Assembly (NCBI GenBank): GCA_003719395.1
Contig: RHMC01000045.1
Coordinates: 1 to 47,712 of the forward strand
Direction of reading: 5' to 3'
Length of the DNA stretch: 47,712 bases
Source of the DNA: Streptomyces altiplanensis
GTDB lineage: Bacteria; Actinomycetota; Actinomycetes; Streptomycetales; Streptomycetaceae
Numbering within the stretch: the stretch's first letter is position 1; each line of letters starts with the position of its first letter. A model generated the notes under the pieces. The model was given only the letters and a program-made list of their open reading frames with translations, was not told where the DNA came from and did no database searches. Below are positions 26,014-36,882 of the stretch, piece by piece. The position numbers were made by a program, and so were the translations under genes.

Positions 26014-27832
26014 ATGAACGATGCCGCTCCGGCGCCCACCCCCGCGCCCCGCCGTGCCCGTGTCCGTGCCCCCGAGCTGATCGGCAAGGGCGGCTGGCTG
26101 AACACGGGCGGGAAAGACCTGACCCTCTCCGACCTGCGAGGACGCATTGTCATCCTCGATTTCTGGACCTTTTGCTGTGTGAACTGCCTGCATGTCCTGG
26201 ACGAGCTGCGGGAGCTGGAGGAGAAGCACCGGGACACGGTGGTGATCATCGGGGTCCACTCGCCGAAGTTCGTGCACGAGGCCGAGCACCAGGCCGTCGT
26301 CGACGCCGTCGAGCGGTACGGCGTGCACCACCCGGTCCTCGACGACCCCGAGCTCGCGACGTGGAAGCAGTACGCCGTACGGGCCTGGCCGACGCTCGTC
26401 GTCATCGACCCCGAGGGGTACGTCGTCGCGCAGCACGCCGGCGAGGGCCACGCGCACGCCATCGAGAGGCTCGTCGAGGAGCTGGAGGCCGCGCACGAGG
26501 CGAAGGGGACGCTGCGGCGCGGGGACGGTCCGTACGTCGCTCCCGAGCCGGTCGCGACCGACCTGCGCTTTCCTGGCAAGGCGCTGCTGCTGCCCGGCAC
26601 GGGGCACTTCCTGGTCTCGGACACCACCCGCCACCAGCTCGTCGAGCTCGAAGCGGACGGCGAGACCGTCGTACGGCGCATCGGCGACGGCGGGGACGGC
26701 GGATTCAAGGAGCCGCAGGGGCTGGCGCTGCTGCCCGACGGGCGGGTCGTCGTGGCCGACACCGTCCATCACCAGCTGCGTGCCTACGACCCGGCGAGCG
26801 GTGCCGTCGAGGTCCTCGCCGGCACCGGAAAGCAGTGGTGGCAGGGGTCCCCGGTCTCCGGGCCCGCCCGCGAGGTCGACCTGTCCTCGCCGTGGGACGT
26901 GGCCTGGTGGCAGGGCAAGGTGTGGATCGCCATGGCCGGTGTGCACCAGCTGTGGACGTACGACCCCGAGACCGGGGCCGTGCAGGCCGTGGCCGGGACG
27001 ACCAACGAGGGGCTGGTGGACGGGCCCGCCGCCGAGGCGTGGTTCGCGCAGCCCTCCGGCCTCGCGGTCTCGGCGGACGGCGAGCGGCTGTGGGTGGCGG
27101 ACTCGGAGACGAGCGCGCTGCGGTACGTCGACAGCGAGCTGGTGGTGCACACCGCCGTCGGGACCGGTCTCTTCGACTTCGGGCGCACGCGACGGCGCGG
27201 CGGGGCAGGCGCTGCTCCAGCACCCGCTCGGGGTGACGGCGCTGCCCGACGGGTCGGTCGCGGTCAGCGACACGTACAACCACGCGCTGCGGCGCTACGA
27301 CCCGGCGAGCGGTGAAGTGACCACCCTGGCCACGGACTTGAGGGAGCCGAGCGACGCCGTGCTCGTCGGTGACGACATCGTCGTCGTCGAGTCCGCCCGC
27401 CACCGGCTGACCCGGCTGCGCCTGCCCGACGAGGCGGTCCGCGTCGAGTCCGTCGCCCACCGCACGCAGCGCGCGGCGACCGAAGTGGCGCCGGGGAAGC
27501 TTCAGTTGGACGTCGTCTTCCAGGCGCCGAGCGGACAGAAGCTGGACACGCGGTACGGGCCCTCGACGCGGCTGCTGGTCTCCTCGACCCCGCCGGAGCT
27601 GCTGGCCGGGGGCGAGGGCGCCGGGACCGACCTGAGCCGTGAGCTGGAGCTGAACCCGGAGGTCACCGAGGGCGTGCTGCACGTCTCGGCGATGGCCGCC
27701 TCCTGCGACGACGACCCCGCCAACGAGTACCCGGCGTGCCATGTCCACCAGCAGGACTGGGGCGTGCCCGTCCGCGTGAGCGCGGAAGGAACGCCCCGGC
27801 TGCCGCTCGTACTCGCCGGCATGGACGGCTGA
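26014..27832 (+). CDS. Thioredoxin-like and NHL-repeat protein (NHLRC2 type), one frame break
   Basis: A protein of about 606 residues. Residues about 25-160 form a thioredoxin-fold (AhpC/TSA-like) domain with FWTFCCVNCLHVLDEL, where the redox pair is C-V-N-C and an extra Cys stands just before it. The cis-Pro region AWPTLVVIDPEGYV follows. Residues about 185-480 are NHL beta-propeller repeats, for example PQGLALLPDGRVVVADTVHH, LSSPWDVAWW and HPLGVTALPDGSVAVSDTYNH. The frame changes near 27185-27197 between the fourth and fifth blades. A C-terminal domain with several charged strands ends at MDG. No signal peptide is visible, so it is cytosolic. NHLRC2-like proteins are conserved from bacteria to man with unclear function. 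Confidence 0.9.
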
Positions 27833-27842
27833 GCAGCCGGCG

Positions 27843-27880
27843 GCTTCCGGGCCCGGCGTGTGCTGCCCGGGCCCGAAAGC
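27843..27880. terminator. Terminator between convergent genes
   Basis: An imperfect inverted repeat (27843-27856 with 27867-27880, one mismatch, at least thirteen pairs) lies 10 bp past the thioredoxin-NHL stop and before the DUF6458 gene end. Confidence 0.7.
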
Positions 27881-27902
27881 GCCGGCCGGCCGTCGCCGGG
27901 CG

Positions 27903-28124
27903 TCAGGGGTTGTGGTGCCGGTCGTCGGACACGACGGTGGTGGTGGGCGGTACGACCATACGACGGCGCCTGGCGACGCTGGCGTAGACCGCGACCCCGA
28001 TGATTCCGACGAGCATCATGATGATCCCGACAAGGTCGAGGTTGACGCTCTCCATCTCCCAGTCGGTGGCGAAGGCGAGTATCGCCCCGCCCGCGATGAG
28101 GAGAATGAATCCTCCCAGTCCCAT
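27903..28124 (-). CDS. Small membrane protein, DUF6458-like
   Basis: A 73-residue protein with two membrane helices: GGFILLIAGGAILAFAT, and LVGIIMMLVGIIGVAVYAS followed by the basic RRRR stop-transfer. A cytosolic tail rich in Val, Thr, Asp and His follows. It resembles the actinobacterial DUF6458 family, of unknown function. The start ATG at 28124 has GGGAGG about 8 nt upstream. It converges with the thioredoxin-NHL gene and lies downstream of the aminopeptidase gene on the same strand. Confidence 0.8.
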   Translation of the reverse strand: MGLGGFILLIAGGAILAFATDWEMESVNLDLVGIIMMLVGIIGVAVYASVARRRRMVVPPTTTVVSDDRHHNP

Positions 28125-28228
28125 GAGTCTGCCTCCCTGTAGGCCCGGCTGTTGGGCCGGTGTACGTCTTTCGCGTACCCGGCCCTTCAACAGGCAAGCG
28201 TGCAAGCAGGCTTCGGGATTCGGGAGGG

Positions 28229-29524
28229 TCAGCCTTCCAGGAACGCCGTCACCGCGTTCGCCAGCAGGTACGGGTCGTCCGCCCCGCACAGCTCGCGCGC
28301 GCTGTGCATCGACAGGATCGCGACGCCGATGTCGACGGTCCGGATCCCGTGCCGGGCGGCGGTGATCGGGCCGATCGTCGTGCCGCACGGCATCGCGTTG
28401 TTCGACACGAAGTTCTGCCAGGGCACTCCGGCCTTCTCGCACGCCGCCGCGAACACGGCCTGGCCGCTGCCGTCCGTCGCGTACCGCATGTTGACGTTGA
28501 CCTTGAGGATCGGTCCGCCGTTGACACGCGGGTGGTGCGTCGGGTCGTGGCGCTCGCGGTAGTTGGGGTGCACGGCGTGCCCGGTGTCGGACGACAGGCA
28601 GATCGTGCCGGCGAAGGCGCGCGCCCTGTCGTCGTAGCTGCCGCCGCGGGCGAACACCGAACGCTCCAGCACGTTGCCCAGCAGCGGCCCGTCGGCGCCG
28701 GTGTCGGACTGCGACCCGTTCTCCTCGTGGTCGAAGGCGGCGAGCACCGGAATGGACGGGAGCGGGCCGTCCGACCCGCTGACGGCCACCAGCGCCGCGA
28801 CCCCCGCGTGCACGGAGATCAGGTTGTCCATGCGCGGCCCGGCCACCAGCTCGCGGTCACGGCCGAGGTAGGACGGCGGGTCGATGCTGTGGGCCATGAG
28901 GTCCCAGCCGGCGACCTCTCCCCGGGCCAGGCCCTCTTCCTCCTCCAGGAACCGGATGAGGTCCCCTTCGTTCACGTCCCCGAGACCCCAGATCGGCTGC
29001 ATGTGCCGCTGCTTGTCGAGCTTGAGGCCGTCGGTGTTCACCGACCGGTCCAGGTGCACGGCCAGCTGCGGCACGCGCAGCAGCGCCCGGTCGATGTTGA
29101 CCAGACGGTGCGAGCCGTCGCGCAGCGTCAGCCGCCCGGCGATGCCCAGGTCCCGGTCGAGCCAGGTGTTGAGGAGCGTCCCGCCGTAGATCTCGACGGC
29201 GATCTGCCGCCAGCCCTCCGCGCCCATGTCGGGCAGCGGCTTCACGTGCAGGTGCGGGGAGTCGGTGTGCCCGCCGATGATCCGGAACGGCGTGCTCGCC
29301 TGTGCGCCCTCCGGTACGTACCAGGCGATGATCGCTCCGCCGCGCAGCACGTACTTCCCGCCGGCCGTCGCGTCCCAGGCCTCGGTCTCCGCGACCTGCC
29401 GGAACCCGGCCTTGTCCAGTCGCTCTGCGGCGTTCGCCACCGCGTGGTACGGCGTCGGGCTGGCTGCCAGGAAGGACATCAGGTCGTCGGTGTGGCCGCG
29501 GTCGAAGCGGGCGGGTGCGCTCAT
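28229..29524 (-). CDS. M18 family aminopeptidase (aspartyl aminopeptidase type)
   Basis: An intact 431-residue zinc aminopeptidase, probably a tetrahedral dodecamer in the cytosol that removes acidic N-terminal residues. Metal ligands and active-site residues are visible: His and Asp in GGHTDSPHLHVK, Asp in GPRMDNLISVHAG, the Glu pair in FDHEENGSQSD, Asp in SSDTGHAVHPNY, and the final His in ILSMHSARELCG. I chose the ATG at 29524; an in-frame ATG at 29536 would overlap the stop of the upstream gene, which lies 5 bp before the chosen start. The two are probably co-transcribed. Confidence 0.94.
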   Translation of the reverse strand: MSAPARFDRGHTDDLMSFLAASPTPYHAVANAAERLDKAGFRQVAETEAWDATAGGKYVLRGGAIIAWYVPEGAQASTPFRIIGGHTDSPHLHVKPLPDMGAEGWRQIAVEIYGGTLLNTWLDRDLGIAGRLTLRDGSHRLVNIDRALLRVPQLAVHLDRSVNTDGLKLDKQRHMQPIWGLGDVNEGDLIRFLEEEEGLARGEVAGWDLMAHSIDPPSYLGRDRELVAGPRMDNLISVHAGVAALVAVSGSDGPLPSIPVLAAFDHEENGSQSDTGADGPLLGNVLERSVFARGGSYDDRARAFAGTICLSSDTGHAVHPNYRERHDPTHHPRVNGGPILKVNVNMRYATDGSGQAVFAAACEKAGVPWQNFVSNNAMPCGTTIGPITAARHGIRTVDIGVAILSMHSARELCGADDPYLLANAVTAFLEG

Positions 29525-29529
29525 GGGGT

Positions 29530-30275
29530 TCACCATAACCAGGGGCGGACGCGGGCCCGTACCGCCCGTGTCAGAGCCCCGGAGGCCGCTCGAACCGCCG
29601 CTGTATCGTCCGGCGTTCGCCGCGCCGCACCTGCGGCAGCGATCTGCGGGGCGCCGGCCGGCCGCTGTTCCTGCCGGCGCCGCCCGACGCAGAACAGACA
29701 GCCCTCGCCGGGGGGCGCGGTCGGGTCGATGGGCGAGCCGGGGTGCTCGGCGCAGCCCGACGCGTTGCGCGGCCGGGAGAGCTCGCGGGCCACGATCAAG
29801 GCGCGGTGCAGGGTGTCCGCGATCTCCACGAACTCCTCGGCGGGGGAGGAGACGGTGACGGCGAAGGCGCGGTCGTTGACCTCCTGGACGTACCCCTTGA
29901 GCCGGCTCTGCGTGTACGGCGGATCGGGCACGGGGTAGCCGAGGCGGCGCTGCTCGGCCGGGGCGGGAACGCTGCGCTCGCCGCGGCGGCGGCGGTCGTT
30001 GCAGAGCAGGCAGCGGCCCCAGCCCGCGGGGGCCTCGGGGTCGGTGGCGCCGTTGGGGTGCAGCTCGCAGCCGGTGTAGCTCTTGACGGGGGCGAGGTCG
30101 GCGGCCGTCTTGAAGGCGACGTACAGCGTGTCGGCGACCGGTTCGTACTCGAGCGGGTGGGAGCCCTCGTACAGCTCGCCGATCTGGTCGCCCACGGAGC
30201 CGAGCTTTCCGCGCAGCTCACTGAGCGCGTACGGCCGGCCGGCGGGACGGAGTAGCCACCCCTGCGGGATTCCAT
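29530..30275 (-). CDS. Hypothetical protein with duplicated Cys-His-Cys-Cys motif, uncertain 5' end
   Basis: I do not recognise a named family. Two similar units are visible. Each begins with a predicted helix (EYEPVADTLYVAFKTAADL and EEFVEIADTLHRALIVAREL). A putative metal site follows: GCELHP, then GRCLLCNDRRRR; and GCAEHP, then EGCLFCVGRRRQ. This is C-x2-H about 15-17 residues before C-x2-C. The protein thus looks like a tandem duplication of one helix-plus-zinc-knuckle module with a basic tail. The continuous frame starts at a GTG at 30195, but homology-like sequence (RPYALSELRGKLGSV) continues upstream. A 4-bp loss in a GGCC repeat near 30235 would restore an ATG at 30275. Cytosolic, with no signal peptide. 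Confidence 0.65.
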
Positions 30276-30313
30276 GGAACTCATGCCGTCCAGAGTCGCA
30301 CGGGCCTCCGACA

Positions 30314-30353
30314 ACGGGCCGGGACCGCCCCCCGGGGAGCGGCCCCGGCCCGT
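30314..30353. terminator. Terminator after acyl-CoA dehydrogenase gene
   Basis: A long GC-rich inverted repeat (10 bp, one mismatch, then 4 bp) lies 34 bp downstream of the acyl-CoA dehydrogenase stop on the minus strand. Confidence 0.75.
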
Positions 30354-30386
30354 GGCCGGAGGGTTTCGGGAAGGGGACCGGCTGGA

Positions 30387-32213
30387 CTAGAAGGCCGCCT
30401 CGTCCAGCTCCATCAGGGACTGGTCGACGGACTCGGCCAGGGCGCGCTCGACACCGACGCCCGGCAGGACGTTCGCGGCGAAGAACTTCGCCGCCGCGAT
30501 CTTGCCCGTGTAGAACGGCACGTCCTTCGGGGAGGCGGTCGGCAGCTTCTCGGCGGCCACGGCCGCGCCCCGGAGCAGCAGGTAGCCGACGACGACGTCA
30601 CCGGAGGCCATCAGCAGGCGGGTGGTGTTCAGGCCGACCTTGTAGATGGACTTGACGTCCTTCTCGGTGCCCGCGAGGTCCGTCAGCATGGTGCCGACGA
30701 TGGCCTCCAGGTCCACGGCCGCCTTGGCGAGGTGGTCGCGGGCCGTGGCGAGCTCCTCGCCGCCGGTGCCGACGGCGAGGAACTTCTTGATGTCCTCGGC
30801 CAGCGAGTTCAGCGCGGCGCCCTGGTTGCGGACGATCTTCCGGAAGAAGTAGTCCTGGCCCTGGATCGCGGTCGTGCCCTCGTACAGGGTGTCGATCTTC
30901 GCGTCGCGGATGTACTGCTCGATCGGGTACTCCTGGAGGTACCCGGAACCGCCGAACGTCTGGAGCGACTGCGCCAGCTGCTCGTACGACTTCTCGGAGC
31001 CGTAGCCCTTGACGATCGGCAGCAGCAGGTCGTTCATGGCGACGAGCGCCGAGGTGTCCTCGCCCGCCGCCTCCTTGGCGGTGATCTCGTCCTGGACGGA
31101 CGCGGTGTGCAGGACCAGGGCGCGCATGCCCTCGGCGTACGCCTTCTGCGTCATGAGCGAGCGGCGGACGTCGGGGTGGTGCGTGATGGTGACCTTGGGC
31201 GCCGTCTTGTCCATGAAGTTGGCGAGGTCCGGGCCCTGGACGCGCTCCTTGGCGTACTCCAGCGCGTTGAGGTAACCGGTCGACAGTGTCGCGATCGCCT
31301 TCGTGCCGACCATCATCCGGGCGAACTCGATGATCATGAACATCTGGCGGATGCCGTCGTGCTTGTCGCCGATCAGCCAGCCCTTGGCGGGGTGCTGGTC
31401 GCCGAAGGTCATCTCGCACGTGTTGGACGCCTTGAGGCCCATCTTGTGCTCGACGTTCGTGGCGTAGACGCCGTTGCGCTCGCCCAGCTCGCCGGTCTCC
31501 CAGTCGAACTCGTACTTCGGGACGAGGAAGAGCGAGAGCCCCTTGGTGCCGGGGCCCGCACCCTCCGGCCGCGCGAGCACGTAGTGAAGGATGTTCTCCG
31601 ACATGTCGTGCTCGCCGGACGTGATGAAGCGCTTCACGCCCTCGATGTGCCAGGAGCCGTCCTCCTGCTGGACCGCCTTCGTGCGGCCGGCGCCGACGTC
31701 CGAACCGGCGTCCGGCTCGGTCAGGACCATCGTCGAGCCCCACTGCTTGTCGACGGCTATCTGCGCGATCTTCTTCTGCGCCTCGTTGCCCTCCTCGAAG
31801 AGGACGCCGGCGAACGCCGGGCCCGAGGAGTACATCCAGACCGCCGGGTTGGCGCCGAGCAGCAGCTCCGCGTAGGCCCAGATCAGCGAGCGGGGGGAGG
31901 TGGTGCCGCCGATCTCCTCGGGGAGGCCGAGACGCCAGTACTCGCTGTCCATGAAGGCCTGGTAGCTCTTCTTGAAGGACGCCGGTACGGGCGCGGTGTT
32001 GGTGGCCGGGTCGAAGACCGGCGGGTTGCGGTCGGCGTCCTCGAAGGAGGCGGCGAGGTCGTTCTCCGCGAGGCGGGCGATCTCGTCGAGGATGCTCTTG
32101 GCGGTCTCGACGTCCATCTCCGCGAACGGGCCGGTGCCGTACAGCTTGTCGCGGCCGAGGACCTCGAAGAGGTTGAACTCGATGTCGCGGAGGTTCGACT
32201 TGTAGTGACCCAT
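30387..32213 (-). CDS. Acyl-CoA dehydrogenase (FadE, large AcdB-type)
   Basis: An intact 608-residue flavoenzyme that oxidises acyl-CoA to enoyl-CoA in beta-oxidation. An N-terminal extension domain ([20 protein letters not shown]) typical of the large actinobacterial FadE5-like group precedes the catalytic core. The FAD/substrate segment [20 protein letters not shown] lies near residue 165. The region holding the catalytic Glu is [19 protein letters not shown] near residue 450, followed by a C-terminal helical domain. The message likely starts in the region with two palindromes upstream, which suggests repression by a TetR-type fatty-acid regulator. It diverges from an SseB-like gene. Long-chain substrates are inferred from the large size. 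Confidence 0.94.
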   Translation of the reverse strand: MGHYKSNLRDIEFNLFEVLGRDKLYGTGPFAEMDVETAKSILDEIARLAENDLAASFEDADRNPPVFDPATNTAPVPASFKKSYQAFMDSEYWRLGLPEEIGGTTSPRSLIWAYAELLLGANPAVWMYSSGPAFAGVLFEEGNEAQKKIAQIAVDKQWGSTMVLTEPDAGSDVGAGRTKAVQQEDGSWHIEGVKRFITSGEHDMSENILHYVLARPEGAGPGTKGLSLFLVPKYEFDWETGELGERNGVYATNVEHKMGLKASNTCEMTFGDQHPAKGWLIGDKHDGIRQMFMIIEFARMMVGTKAIATLSTGYLNALEYAKERVQGPDLANFMDKTAPKVTITHHPDVRRSLMTQKAYAEGMRALVLHTASVQDEITAKEAAGEDTSALVAMNDLLLPIVKGYGSEKSYEQLAQSLQTFGGSGYLQEYPIEQYIRDAKIDTLYEGTTAIQGQDYFFRKIVRNQGAALNSLAEDIKKFLAVGTGGEELATARDHLAKAAVDLEAIVGTMLTDLAGTEKDVKSIYKVGLNTTRLLMASGDVVVGYLLLRGAAVAAEKLPTASPKDVPFYTGKIAAAKFFAANVLPGVGVERALAESVDQSLMELDEAAF

Positions 32214-32259
32214 GGCAACGGCTCCGTAAGGATCGGGAGGCAGATTCCTCGTACATCTA

Positions 32260-32297
32260 CTACTGGCAAGTAGCTACGATGATGCTACCCGTCGGTA
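32260..32297. promoter_or_regulatory. Twin palindromes upstream of acyl-CoA dehydrogenase, candidate TetR operators
   Basis: Two inverted repeats about 25 bp apart centre to centre lie 47-84 bp upstream of the acyl-CoA dehydrogenase start: CTACTGGCAAGTAG (32260-32273) and TACCCGTCGGTA (32286-32297). The surrounding DNA is AT-rich for this genome. Spacing and form fit tandem dimer sites for a TetR-family repressor of beta-oxidation; the regulator is not in the window. Confidence 0.6.
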
Positions 32298-32390
32298 ATA
32301 AGACGCAACCCCTCAACGGGTCATCTGTGACGCTTCTCAACACAAACTGCGGCCAGCGGCCGGAGGCGTCGACTCGATACGCTTGCGCGC

Positions 32391-33712
<1,322 letters not shown>

Positions 33713-33898
33713 CTAGGTGAAGTGGCAACGCTAACAGGGGAGTTGGTGTGGGGACGGAGGCATTCGCGGAAAGGCGGAAGGGGGCCGGACGCGGCGGTGG
33801 CGCGCATCGGCGCCCGGGGAATTCCTCCCGGGCGCTTCTCGTTGGGGGTGGCAAGAAGTTCTATGTTCAACTAAAGTGGACGTACAAGGAGGCCCGCC

Positions 33899-34858
33899 AT
33901 GCCTGCAGTAACCGTTGAGAACCCGTTGACCCTGCCGAAGGTCGTCGCGCCGGGCGACGCCGTGTCGCGCCCCGTGCTGGCCGTCACGACCGCTCCGGGC
34001 GGTTTCGAGGGCGAGGGCTTCCCGGTACGCCGTGCCTTCGCCGGTATCGACTACACGTACCTCGACCCGTTCATCATGATGGACCAGATGGGTGAGGTGG
34101 AGTACGAGGCCGGAGAGCCGAAGGGCACGCCCTGGCACCCCCACCGCGGCTTCGAGACGGTCACGTACCTGATCGACGGCACGTTCGTCCACCAGGACAG
34201 CAACGGCGGCGGCGGCACGATCCGCAACGGCGACACCCAGTGGATGACCGCCGGGTCCGGCCTGCTGCACATCGAGGCGCCGCCGGAGTCGCTGGTCATG
34301 TCGGGCGGCCTGTTCCACGGCCTCCAGCTGTGGGTCAACCTGCCCGCCTCCGACAAGATGATGGCCCCCCGCTACCAGGACATCCGCGGCGGCCAGGTGC
34401 AGCTGCTGACGTCGCCGGACGGGGGCGCGCTGCTCCGTGTCATCGCGGGCGAGCTGGACGGCCACGAGGGCCCCGGCATCACGCACACGCCGATCACGAT
34501 GATCCACGCGACGCTGCGGCCGGGTGCGGAGATCACGCTTCCGTGGCGTGCGGACTTCAACGCGCTGGCGTACGTCCTGGCCGGCCGCGGCAGCGTCGGT
34601 ACGGACCGCCGCCCCGTCGGCACGGGCCGGACCGCGGTCTTCGGCGACGGGGACTCGCTGACCGTCCGCGCGGACGAGCAGCAGGACGCGAACGCCCCGG
34701 ACCTGGAGATCGTCCTCCTCGGCGGGCGCCCGATCCGGGAGCCGATGGCGCACTACGGGCCGTTCGTGATGAACACGCAGCAAGAGCTGAAGCAGGCTTT
34801 CGAGGACTTCCAGCGGGGCCGCCTCGGCACCGTCCCGGCCGTCCACGGCATGCGCTGA
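33899..34858 (+). CDS. Pirin family protein
   Basis: An intact 319-residue bicupin. Metal ligands are visible in the first cupin: HPHRGFETVTYL, then a His and a Glu in SGLLHIEAPPES. The C-terminal cupin includes VLAGRGSVGTDRRPVGTG and ends near the conserved PFVMNTQQELKQAFEDFQ. Pirins are iron or metal proteins; bacterial members have quercetinase activity or modulate central metabolism, and which applies here is unknown. AAGGAGG lies 8 nt before the ATG. The sequence AGTT-n8-AACT at 33857-33872, just upstream, could be a MarR-type operator; that is weakly supported. A strong terminator follows. Confidence 0.93.
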   Translation: MPAVTVENPLTLPKVVAPGDAVSRPVLAVTTAPGGFEGEGFPVRRAFAGIDYTYLDPFIMMDQMGEVEYEAGEPKGTPWHPHRGFETVTYLIDGTFVHQDSNGGGGTIRNGDTQWMTAGSGLLHIEAPPESLVMSGGLFHGLQLWVNLPASDKMMAPRYQDIRGGQVQLLTSPDGGALLRVIAGELDGHEGPGITHTPITMIHATLRPGAEITLPWRADFNALAYVLAGRGSVGTDRRPVGTGRTAVFGDGDSLTVRADEQQDANAPDLEIVLLGGRPIREPMAHYGPFVMNTQQELKQAFEDFQRGRLGTVPAVHGMR

Positions 34859-34870
34859 GCGGTGTGGATC

Positions 34871-34908
34871 CGCCCGGGTGACGCGGACAGTGGTCAGTCA
34901 CCCGGGCG
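34871..34908. terminator. Terminator after pirin gene
   Basis: A perfect 12-bp inverted repeat (34871-34882 with 34897-34908) with a 14-base loop lies 12 bp downstream of the pirin stop. Confidence 0.85.
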
Positions 34909-34955
34909 GGCCCCGCCGGCGGGCCGCCCCGTGCCGCCCGTGATCCGCTGGGGCC

Positions 34956-36044
34956 GTGCAGCCGACTCAGCCGCTCCTCCCCGAGTCCGCGCACCGGGTC
35001 GCCGCCTGGTGTGTCGTCGCGCTGCTCGTCACCGGGGTCGCCGCGGTGGGGGTCTGGCTGTGCGTCACCTTCAAGACCGCCGTCACCCCCGTCCTGCTCG
35101 CCCTCCTCGGAACCGCGCTGCTCGGGCCCCTGCACCGGCGGCTCGTCAAGATGCGGCTGAACCGGTCACTCGCCGCCCTGCTCACCTGTGTCGCGGTGGT
35201 CGCCGTCGTCGGCGGCGCCTCGTACATCGTCGTCAACGCGCTCGTCGAGACCGGTGACCAGATCCTCGGCTCGCTCCGGCAGGCGGCCGGGGACCTGTCC
35301 CGGCACTTCGGGGCGGCCGGGACCTCCCTGGACGACGTGGCCCAGAACGCCAGGGAGCTGCTCGGGAAGTTCGGCGGGACCGCGGCGTCCGGGGTGATCA
35401 CCGGGCTCAGCGTCGTCGGGGAGATGGCCGCGGTCGCCGTCCTGGCCCTGCTGCTGATCTTCTTCTTCCTCCGGGACTCGGACCGGGCCGCCGGGACCCT
35501 GCGGGCCCTCTCCCCCGGCTCGACCGGCGACACCGTCGAGGCGATGGGCCGCCGCGCCTTCGAGGCCGTCGAGGGCTTCATGCGCGGTACGACGTTCATC
35601 GCGCTGATCGACGCGGTCCTCATCACCGTCGGGCTGCTGGTCCTGGAGGTGCCCGGCGCGGTCGGCCTCGGCGCGCTGGTCTTCGTCGGCGCGTACATCC
35701 CCTATCTCGGCGCCTTCATCTCCGGCGCGGTCGCGGTGCTCGTCGCGCTCGCGGACCGGGGGTTCGTGATCGCGCTGTGGGCGCTGGGGGTCGTACTGGC
35801 CGTACAGGTGCTGGAAGGGCATGTCCTCCAGCCCGTGATCCAGAGCCGGACCGTGCAGATGCACCCGGCTCTGGTGATGCTGGCGATCACCGCCGGGGCG
35901 TCCGTCGCGGGCATCCTCGGGATGCTTCTCGCCGTGCCGCTGACGGCGGCCGTCTTCGGGGTGATCGGAGAGCTGCGCAGGCGTCACGAGCACGAGAGCG
36001 CGAGGGCCGCGCCGGGCAGGGGCGCGCCCGGCGCCGGGCTCTAG
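34956..36044 (+). CDS. AI-2E family (PerM/UPF0118) membrane transporter
   Basis: An intact 362-residue integral membrane protein with about seven or eight helices. Helix 1 is VAAWCVVALLVTGVAAVGVWLCVTF-like, beginning near residue 14. A soluble amphipathic stretch at about 100-150 (QILGSLRQAAGDLSRHFG) is followed by LALLLIFFFLRD and the family motif YIPYLGAFISG. A conserved LEGHVLQPVIQSRTVQMHP segment lies near residue 285. The family includes TqsA and various ion/proton antiporters; AI-2 export is only one proposed role, so no substrate is assigned. The start is GTG at 34956. The gene ends 7 bp from the convergent metallo-beta-lactamase gene. Confidence 0.9.
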   Translation: MQPTQPLLPESAHRVAAWCVVALLVTGVAAVGVWLCVTFKTAVTPVLLALLGTALLGPLHRRLVKMRLNRSLAALLTCVAVVAVVGGASYIVVNALVETGDQILGSLRQAAGDLSRHFGAAGTSLDDVAQNARELLGKFGGTAASGVITGLSVVGEMAAVAVLALLLIFFFLRDSDRAAGTLRALSPGSTGDTVEAMGRRAFEAVEGFMRGTTFIALIDAVLITVGLLVLEVPGAVGLGALVFVGAYIPYLGAFISGAVAVLVALADRGFVIALWALGVVLAVQVLEGHVLQPVIQSRTVQMHPALVMLAITAGASVAGILGMLLAVPLTAAVFGVIGELRRRHEHESARAAPGRGAPGAGL

Positions 36045-36051
36045 TGCGCTC

Positions 36052-36882
36052 TCACACGGCCTGCGGGGGAACGGTGTCCTCGGCCGCCGGCTCGAAGCCC
36101 GCGAGCATTTGCTCCAGTGCCCGCTGGTCGGGGCCGATGAAGGGGTCCGAGCCGGGGGCCGACGCGAGCGTGTCGAGCATCCGGGGGGCCAGGCCGACAG
36201 CCGGCGGCAGGTGGGTGGAGAGGACGGTCTCGGGGGCCATGGCGCGCAGGGGCTCGACGGTGGCGAGGTACTTGCCGGTGTCGACGGCGTGCACCCAGGG
36301 GCTGTCCACGGTGGCCCACAGCAGCTGGGCGGCACGCAGGTCCGCGGCGGCGAGCGCGGCGGCCTCGCCGCCGACGGCGACTTCCGCGCTGGGCATGGGC
36401 CCGCCGAAGCAGTCGGAGCTGAAGCAGGTCCGCGACCGGTCGTCGTAGAAGCCGACGGTGGCGGGGTTGTCGAACAGCGGCGGCCGGAAGGCCCTGAGCG
36501 TACGGTCGCCGACGTCCAGGCTCTGGCCGGGGTTGACCAGGCATACGCGGTCGAGCGGCAGGGGGCGCTCGGTGGACATGATCCCGGCGCCGAGGAACGT
36601 GGTCACGAGGCGTGCCCGGGGAGCGGCGGCGAGCAGGTCGAACAGGCCGCCCGTGTGGTCGCGGTCGGGGTGGGTGAGCCATATCCAGCGCACGTCGGCG
36701 GGGTCGATGACGGAGCCGAGCGCCTCGAGGAAATTCCGGTCGGGGAGGCTGAGGCCGGTGTCGACGACGACCGGCTCGTCGGCGAACAGGACGAAGGCGT
36801 TGACCGGGAGGAAGCCGATGCCCGGTACCTCCAGGCAGTCCGCCAGTACGGTGGTGTCGCTTCTGGTCTTCTGCAGGCTCAT
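36052..36882 (-). CDS. Metallo-beta-lactamase fold protein, diiron ODP-like
   Basis: An intact 276-residue hydrolase-fold protein. The metal motif reads HPDRDHTGG (H-x-D-x-D-H) rather than the H-x-H-x-D-H of hydrolases, which recalls the H-x-E-x-D-H of the FprA/ODP diiron oxygen-reducing branch. Further ligands are Asp in CFSSDCFGG and His in VLSTHLPPA. No flavodoxin domain follows, so it is a stand-alone module; a role in oxygen or NO chemistry is a guess. The ATG at 36882 gives the usual start. It converges with the AI-2E gene, and upstream lies a repeat-rich intergenic region. Confidence 0.85.
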   Translation of the reverse strand: MSLQKTRSDTTVLADCLEVPGIGFLPVNAFVLFADEPVVVDTGLSLPDRNFLEALGSVIDPADVRWIWLTHPDRDHTGGLFDLLAAAPRARLVTTFLGAGIMSTERPLPLDRVCLVNPGQSLDVGDRTLRAFRPPLFDNPATVGFYDDRSRTCFSSDCFGGPMPSAEVAVGGEAAALAAADLRAAQLLWATVDSPWVHAVDTGKYLATVEPLRAMAPETVLSTHLPPAVGLAPRMLDTLASAPGSDPFIGPDQRALEQMLAGFEPAAEDTVPPQAV

